Shown here: positions 57,119-64,000 of the stretch, piece by piece | Layout of the letters: the number at the start of each line of letters is the position of its first letter | How positions within the stretch are numbered: position 1 is the first letter of the stretch | Origin: Pezicula radicicola | Lineage: Eukaryota; Ascomycota; Leotiomycetes; Helotiales; Dermateaceae | DNA: 64,000 nt | Direction of reading: 5' to 3' | NCBI GenBank assembly: GCA_003008705.1 | Contig: PDUO01000012.1 | Location: 758,870 to 822,869 of the forward strand | Translations under genes and position numbers: made by a program | Notes under the pieces: model-generated | What the model was told of the DNA's origin: nothing | What the model saw: only the letters and a program-made list of their open reading frames with translations | Databases searched by the model: none

Positions 57119-60060
57119 ATGGACAGTAAACACTCGCCACAAGCCTCACTGCGCTCTGGTGCAACTCAGCCCGAGAGCGATGGCGAAAACGAAAACTATT
57201 ACAGCGGCGAGGACAGCATCGGTGGGGACAATGCAAATGCAAATGGAGATGGCCCCCGCAAGAGACAACGGAGGCCGATGTCTGTCTCGTAAGGTTACCT
57301 CATGTCTCATTTGTCTTCCCTTGATCAAGATATCGATGCCGAATCCAGCCTTCTCCTCTTATCTGGAGATCCTGGGGATGATGAGCAGGAAGAGAAGGAG
57401 CAAGAACAGGATGAGAACAACGATCAGCTAACGACTCTTCGCCGAAGGTGTGAACTTTGCAAGCAAAGAAAGGTAAGACTTGACTTTTTTTTATTAATTT
57501 TTTTTTCAAGCTCCATCGAGGGCGGTCCAATTATTGTATGCAGCCTTGTACATATTGCAGGTTGATACCAGATTTTGCCCGATTCTTCAAAAGTCAATTG
57601 ATGAAGGTGGACGACCTCTTCTACGAGACTTCTACTCTCTAGATGTCCACATAGATTCCCCTCTTAGTTCCAACGTATACTGACCCAACTAGGTAAAATG
57701 TGACAGGGGCCAACCATCTTGTGGGTGGTGCACTCGCAATGGTGCTATCTGCGAATACAAAGAAAGGAAGAAGCCTGGGTTAAGAGCTGGCTATGGCCGT
57801 GAGTTGGAGCAGAGATTAGACCGCCTCGAAGATATCCTGCGACAGCACTCACAGATCCTGGAGACTTCATTTGCCCATAGCAATAACAGCAACAGTGTTC
57901 ACAGCGGAGACCATGAGACACCAAGAAGTACTTCTTCAGTCTTTAGACAGAATGAAGGGCGGCATATACCTCACGCAGAGACCGCGCTTTTCCTCCAAAA
58001 ACCATCTAATTTCCCACCTTCGACCCAGGCGATGGACTTTGCAAATGCCCTACCGCAAACGCCATCGATGCAGTCAATACACGGAGATATGTTTCAACAG
58101 CAACAACAAGCACGCTCGACACAGATTCCGATGCCTATGCAACAAGCGAATCACCCGCCTTCCATACATTCCGGCAATCAAGGACCAGAGTTCTACAGTG
58201 CCGCCCATCCACAACTCCCGTCACCAAGTCTAAATATTGAGCAGCAAGGCAACCACGGTTTTCCAACTTCAGATTATGCATTGCCTCCTTATGACCTTCT
58301 CTACGCCCTTGTGGATCTTTATTTCAAGCATGTTAACTCATGGTGTCCGATACTGCATCGACGGACCACTTTGGATTCTGTAAGTTGGCAACCAAATTCT
58401 TTCTCCCACTTGTGGTTGACGTGGTTTTAGCTTTTTGGACCCTCGACTTTAGATGAAGCCGATAGGATATTGCTTCATGCAATTGTAGCCACCACACTAA
58501 GGTTCTCAGCTGATCAGAGACTAACAGAAGAGAGGCGGAGACATTATCATGATGTTTCAAAGCAGAAGGTCTTGTTATATGGGCTCGAGAACTCTTCTGT
58601 CAAAGCTCTACAAGCGCTCGTGATTCTAGCTCTAGACCTTGTAGGAAGCAGCAATGGGCCACCAGGTTGGAACCTGCTGGCTCTGATCACTCGGTCTGTT
58701 GTGCAATTAGGCCTCTCAGTCGAGACGACGTCGTTCTCCGTGTCTCCAAATTACCCTTCTATATATACACTCCGGGCAATGGTGCTGCCAGAGGCTGATG
58801 ATTGGATCGAGGATGAATCCCGAAGGCGGCTGTTCTGGATGGTATACTTGCTTGACAGATATGCAACAATTGCGACGGCCTTTGAATTTGCGCTGGACGA
58901 AAAGGAGATTGATAGAACGCTACCTTGCAGAGACGATCTCTGGAACAAGAATCAGCCAGTGCAGACTAGATGGTTTCGGACGAGCGAGAGGCCTGAATCA
59001 GATATTGACAAGCCAGAAAACTTGGGTGCTTTCTCATATTATATCGAAATCCTTGGCATACTTTCGAGGTGTCATAAGTTCTTGAAAAAGCCCGTTGATA
59101 TCAGCGCACTCTCGGACGTGGAGCAATGGCAAGGTGAATACCGAGAGCTTGATAATATGCTCACATCCTGGAAATTCAACCTTCCTGGAGATTATGGCAA
59201 CATGGCAAAACTTTTCCAGCCTGGGGGGGCTAAGTCTATCAATTGCGGTTGGGTTATGCTTCACGGTATGTTGGCGAGATTTTTTGCCTGATCTAGCGAA
59301 TTCAAAAACTGACAGTATCTTTGTAGCGACATACCATACCACCGTTGTACGGCTCCACTCATCTGCGGCTTACCCAACAACTCGATCTCCGATATTCACT
59401 CCATCATACAGTGCTAGCCAACGGTGTCATGGGGCTGTAGAGAACATAGCTGCTCTGGGTGAATACGTCGTACAAAATGGCATGCTTCCTAAGCTTGGCC
59501 CACCTTTTGCCTTCACACTTTGGGTAGCGGCCAGATTGCTGCTTGTACACGGCTCAACAATCGAGCACAAACTAAGTCCGCAGATACAGTTTTTCGTTGA
59601 TACTTTGCGGGAAATGGGCAGGTACTGGCTAGTGGCACAGCGTTACACAGATATCCTCCAGCGTGTCCTGGACGAACATCGAGATTCTGAGCGTTCAGCT
59701 GGTACTGGCGGCGAACGAGTAACTCCTTCATCTGTTAAAATCTTGGCAGACATGAGACGCTGTGCATATGATCTGGATTTCCTCATCTCGAGGCAGCCAA
59801 AGCACGTTGGCAAGGTCTCTCGGATGCCAAGCGTGACACCTGCCAGGACGCCAGCTCCCAATGAGTTGGAATATTTAGACGTTTTTGACTTCTTCAACGT
59901 CCCTAGACTGCCAGTTGCTCCTGGCGGAGATGTTTCCAACTCTGGGAATAACAGTAATAGCATGCTGCTTCCAGAATTGTCCAATGGATCGAACGAGTTC
60001 AATATCACCAACTTCATGGTCGACGCGAACTCGGATTGGCTCTTTAAAAATCAAAGTTAG
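57119..60060 (+). CDS. Zn2Cys6 transcription factor
   Basis: Five exons, 57119-57288, 57448-57472, 57693-58379, 58431-59265 and 59327-60060, encode 816 residues. The second exon is only 25 nt and, with flanking exons, builds the zinc cluster. After RKRQRRPMSVS come C58, C61, C68, C75, C78 and C85, spaced C-X2-C-X6-C-X6-C-X2-C-X6-C. Next are KERKKPGLRAGYGRELEQRL and a heptad helix RLDRLEDILRQH, the usual dimerisation element. A Gln/Ser/Pro-rich linker leads to the fungal-specific transcription factor domain (about residues 230-560), including RRLFWMVYLLDRYATIATAF. The protein is nuclear and should bind CGG-type half-sites. Position and orientation beside two rhamnose-pathway genes make it the natural candidate for a local regulator, comparable in role to RhaR of Aspergillus. 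That link is inference. Confidence 0.9.
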
Positions 60061-61422
60061 CTAGGTTCTGGTCTGATCGAAGCAGTTTTTTCGATCTTTG
60101 GGAATCCCAGAGAAAATCCTGGGAGGTCGCATCTCCTCCTACTAGAAGGTGACTACACACAGAACGCTGTGTAAAGATCCAGGCCCTTGGCCTCGGACTC
60201 AACCATGGAGGGTAGGATAGAACATTGTGTGCAAAAGCGACTGATGTTGAGCTGTATGGCGCTTTGTCAACCGGGCAGGTCAAATTTGGGTCCAAAGAGG
60301 AAGGGAGATCCTCAAACCAGGACACTATCAAATACCCACTCCTTCAGCCGCTCGAGCTGAATCGTGTTAATGGATAGTGTCAAGCTCTCGCTTGAGACGC
60401 AAGTCTTCAGAGTATAACAACTTCGGTGTGCAAAACAGCCTCCGCCGGTGAAGAATAAGAAGATTTTCAGCCGTAGCAGGAGCTGAAAGCCATTGAATAG
60501 CAATGATATATGGCCCATCGGCCCATCCTTCATATCTGACAGTGACTATGACGCCTCATAATGGCCTTGGCACGGCACCTTATCACTTCTTCAACTGCAC
60601 TATTCCGTGTCTGTGGTCGAGATACGATTGTCCCGTCGGGATGCCTAATCTCAACGGTCCTGGAACGATGCCGATGCATGTGTGGCGACGCTATATCACG
60701 AAGCCCATATCGATCTCATATCTTTGTCAGTTGTATCCAAAGTTAAAATTCGTATCTCGAGCGATGCTAAAGAAATCATGGTAAGCGCCAGTCTCCAAAT
60801 CCTGCTGCCTTCTGTGGCGGAATGGCCGAGTATAACAGTCATTTACGATGTTTCCATCTGCGTAGCATCGTTAGAGGACATTTTCAAGATCTTCGACGAT
60901 CAGGGTATGTCAGACGGAAGTGTGGCTTTGTCACTTGGGCTGGAGTCCTGATTTGTCGCCTTACGAAACGGGCAGGGTCATCTGATTTGTGCACCGTTAC
61001 GACGGCCGTAAAGACCGGTAGCGAGCGCTAGATAGGGACAAAGTAGGCTAGCCAGCAGGCAGGGGTACATTAGGAATAATTTAGGATTTTAGGACACCGA
61101 GGTCAGCCTTGCGCAAGGCAGATTTTCCTGATTTCCATTATTTCCCAAAGAGTTGCAGCACCGCGACGGTTGGTACCTATGGTACTTACTGTCCTATCGT
61201 GAGTTTGAAGACTAAGTAAGTAAGTGACCTACGTACTGAACGAAGGTATGCGCATCTGAATTCCTGTCTGAGAGTACCACAAAGTGAAAAGAAAAGCATA
61301 ATAATGCCAGCTGAACTTACGTATCGTGGCCCCATGAAGATGGGAATTTGTTGAGGCCGGAAAAGAGGTCTTCAATTCAATTGCGCTTCCGCGGTACTTG
61401 GTTTGACTCAACTCCCCGATGC

Positions 61423-61447
61423 GCAGCAGCAGCAGCAACAACAACAA
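61423..61447 (+). repeat. CAG/CAA trinucleotide run
   Basis: CAGCAGCAGCAG followed directly by CAACAACAACAA, outside any supported gene. Confidence 0.85.
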
Positions 61448-62314
61448 ATTCTTCCCTTTCCCACAAAAAAAAAATTTAATTCTCCGATTGTTATTACTGC
61501 CCTGTTGTTTCAAGACTATCTAGAAACAAACCAAACAATTGTCGAGCTTGATGTCATTCCTTGCAGCTGAAAAATCTGTAACGTGTGCGGGGCACGCCTG
61601 AACTTTTTTCTTCCAGAAGGAATGGGAGGGAGAAGGCCAGGCCAGGCCAGTGGAGGAGTTGTGCTGTAGGTCATGTGGGGACCAGGCTGCGAAAGAAAAA
61701 AAGTTGAAGCCTCGTGGGGGCTGTGAGTGGCCAAGTTACGGATGGAGCTACCTACGGTACGAAGTACTCGAGGAGGAAGGATTGAATGCAATGTTAGTGA
61801 TCAGAATAATAATAATGAATCATAATACAGAATCAGCAACAATAATAACGGTCGCGGGCGCATTTTGAGTTATTACTCTTTGGAGTCTGGATCCTATTTG
61901 TCCAGCTACGTAGGTGCCGGATTTGCGGCTGTTCATTAATTGTCATGATTATTACCTAGAATAATGCTCCCAAGTATACCCGTCGCCAAAGTTCTTTTTG
62001 AGGTCAAAAAGTGTCGAGTATCCAGTGACCAGCAGCGCAGCCCCCCTGTCGGGTCGTGACGAATTGCAAAGTCGAGGGCGCGCCAAGCCCACGTTGTTCT
62101 AATTTGAGTCGCGCTTCTTTCCTTAAGTAATCTTAGCGTTGGGTGCACTACAGTAACAGTAGGTACACCACTGTCCTGTTTTCTTAGCGAGTACCGCCAG
62201 GGCAGAACGCATGCATCTCTGGTGCATCTTTCTTCTGTACCAAGGTCCCATCTGTCATCTGTCATCTCGACCGAATCCAACGACATCGCAACAAGCAGTA
62301 GCAATGCATCTTGA

Positions 62315-62365
62315 GCATCGTCTTCTTCTTCTTCTTCTTCCTCCTCTTCTCCTCCTCCTCTTGTG
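62315..62365 (+). repeat. CTT/CTC pyrimidine microsatellite
   Basis: Repeated CTT triplets passing into CTCCTCTTCTCCTCCTCC. It lies in the CT-rich stretch upstream of the gene at 63329. Confidence 0.85.
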
Positions 62366-63328
62366 CAGTCGAGCTATGCCTTCTTCAGACATGCCTCCGA
62401 ACGGCCATGCTCACATCATTCTGTACTGCACTGTACCTTAGTCTTCACACCCTCTCTTGTCCTGACCCTCCCCTGCGCGCAGATGCTCTCGATCCATGCT
62501 TCCACGCTCCGTTTTAGCCATGTTGCTTTGTCGCTACCGTGGTCAGTGTAAGCAAGCCCATGCATGATCGGCCCAGGTCTTTGGAAGAGTACCGCAAGGT
62601 ACTGCACTAATACCCTCGAGGCTGAGGCTTTACTCAGCGCAAGCATATGTCTATTTCAGCCCGTATGCCATTTGAGGGGCCGACTCTACATCTCGTAAGC
62701 CACTTCCATCTCTGTCTCTCTCTGCCCCCCTCCCCATACCATACCATACCTCGTTCACAGACCACCCGTTTGAGTCCTGGCTCGTCGTGCCCTGGTACCC
62801 TCCTCCCCCCTTCCTGGCCTCCTCGGATCTCAGGGCTAGCTCCTCCTCCTGCACGACCTGCACTACCCAGGACTCCGTTCTGTCCCTCTTCAGACGACAC
62901 TTACCGGCACTGCGCCTTCGAACTCCGACTCAGACTCACCCTACTTGGCGCCATGTATAGCTTTTCTGCAGGTCAACCTGCATATCTCTCCTGCACTTCC
63001 ACCATTCATAGACTGCTGCCTTATATTTTATGAGTAGCACTCACTGCTTCTATCTCGGTCAAGAGCATAGGACTATAAGGCAGTCACCTCCTCTCAGCTC
63101 AATGACTCTTCACAACTGTCATCTGCCCCTCAACTAGACTTTCCTTGCTCAGGCTTCTCTTTCAGTCTGTTACTTATATACATTTCATTGCATCCGTACC
63201 AGTCTTAGTCTTCAGGCATTCTATAATTTCTATTACCTCCTCCACTATATCAACTTCGACCTTCAGCTTCAATCGATCCTTTCTGGCATTCATACCTTAC
63301 TACATCAACCTTACACACAACCGTCAAT

Positions 63329-63583
63329 ATGTGTTACCTCGTTGTTGAGCGGTACTCAGTATGCCGGTGCCTCTACTACAAGCACAGCGTCGACATGTGC
63401 GCAGCATACGGACAGCAAGGGCACCGTGTGCAAGAGAGAACAGTCCTCGTGGGTTACGCCTGCGACAGACACTCCTCACACCAATACCAAACATCTTCTT
63501 CACATGATGGATACTCGGATTCTGGCTATGGGACCGCCAGTAGTGGGTCGAGATCATCGCGCAGATCTGGCCATCGGCGGTGA
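63329..63583 (+). CDS. Small conserved cysteine-containing protein
   Basis: One exon, 84 residues. MCYLVVERYSVCRCLYYKHS is followed by VDMCAAYGQQGH, then RTVLVGYACDRHS. A flexible tail rich in Ser, Gly and Arg ends the protein (DSGYGTASSGSRSSRRSGH). The Cys/His pattern (C-x9-C-x-C, C, C-x2-H) could bind a metal. I recall proteins of this shape, starting MCYxVVExYxxC and containing VLVGYxC, as widely conserved single-exon genes of filamentous ascomycetes without known function; I cannot confirm it here. There is no signal peptide, so it is not a secreted effector by this start. The ATG follows a long CT-rich leader (from about 62300). An overlapping frame in +2 is a shadow. Confidence 0.7.
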   Translation: MCYLVVERYSVCRCLYYKHSVDMCAAYGQQGHRVQERTVLVGYACDRHSSHQYQTSSSHDGYSDSGYGTASSGSRSSRRSGHRR

Positions 63584-64000
63584 AATATATTGTCTTCAAT
63601 AACTGGATATTCATGGCAAAGCTCCCCTCTTGTGCTGTTCGAATTCGATGACTGGGTTCATTATCTTTTCTCCTTCCGAGGACGAACTTCTTCCACTCCG
63701 CCATCTCAACTTACTCTCCTCCTCGTCGGTCACGATCGATTCATGAGCGCCTCTGCGCCTGGAAGACTCCCAAGCCCACGTCTCCTCGTACCCGAATCAA
63801 CCCTCTGAAACTCACATTATGTCCACACTATTCGAATATATGCATAATTTCCGTCTCTCGAATCTACATACGAACGTCACGCGCAATGCCATGAGCTACG
63901 AAGTTATTGAAGGCGCATAATAAGGGAACAAAAAGGGTCCAGTCCACACAAACTTGTACTACGATACGCGACACACTTGGTTTTTTCGACAATCAGTTTT
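63584..64000. other. Right edge, 3' flank
   Basis: 417 bp after the small gene. No supported coding sequence; the frame at 63590-63808 has no recognisable domain. Confidence 0.45.

Larger units (their letters stand above)
60061..63328. other. 3.3-kb interval without a supported gene
   Basis: Short frames at 60503-60951, 61229-61868 and 62211-62551 have no recognisable domain. Trinucleotide runs lie at 61423-61447 and 62315-62365 and an ATACC pentamer run at about 62734-62750. From about 62300 to 63328 the plus strand is strongly CT-rich, typical of a long fungal leader or promoter of the gene at 63329. Confidence 0.5.

Noticed and set aside
62647..63033. 128-codon plus-strand frame
   Set aside because: Lies in the CT-rich leader region, Pro/Ser/Leu-rich by composition only.

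Overview
The window is nuclear DNA of a filamentous ascomycete (Pezizomycotina; a Leotiomycetes-type genome is my guess, not proven). The evidence is genes with short GT-AG introns (about 50-140 nt), fungus-specific families (Ste2 pheromone receptor, Tom6, Zn2Cys6 regulator, a TinC-like protein), genes on both strands without operons, and large intergenic spaces rich in simple repeats. No rRNA, tRNA, complete transposon or CRISPR array was recognised by eye. Exon coordinates come from reading splice junctions directly and checking that the joined lengths are multiples of three.

Left part (1-12140). A repeat-rich, gene-poor 2.1 kb opens the window, with an 18-bp tandem array and inverted copies of it. 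Housekeeping genes follow: tom6 (-), an unknown conserved protein (+), the nonsense-mediated decay helicase upf1 (-), the U3 snoRNP protein imp4 (+) and the plasma-membrane t-SNARE sso1 (+).

Middle (12141-44000). Two single-pass membrane proteins with Ser/Thr-rich or disordered tails (-) flank a 3.2-kb non-coding gap. Next come a DHX35-type DEAH helicase (+), indoleamine 2,3-dioxygenase (-), the ESCRT-I subunit vps23 (+), an unknown disordered protein (-), the alpha-factor receptor ste2 (-), a PRXL2/AhpC-TSA-type redox protein (-), an unknown protein (+) and a type-B carboxylesterase (-).

Right part (44000-64000). A TinC/ADIP-type coiled-coil protein (+) and a GH18 chitinase with a very long N-terminal extension (+) precede a 3.2-kb block of repeats. 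That block holds three 32-bp units with covarying inverted ends, old segmental duplications and minisatellites that leave all three minus-strand frames open. Beyond it lies a probable L-rhamnose catabolic group: L-rhamnose 1-dehydrogenase (-), L-rhamnonate dehydratase (-) and a divergent Zn2Cys6 transcription factor (+). The window ends with a 3.3-kb gap and a small cysteine-containing conserved protein.

The genes mostly work independently. The one set that looks functionally linked is the rhamnose group at 53022-60060.
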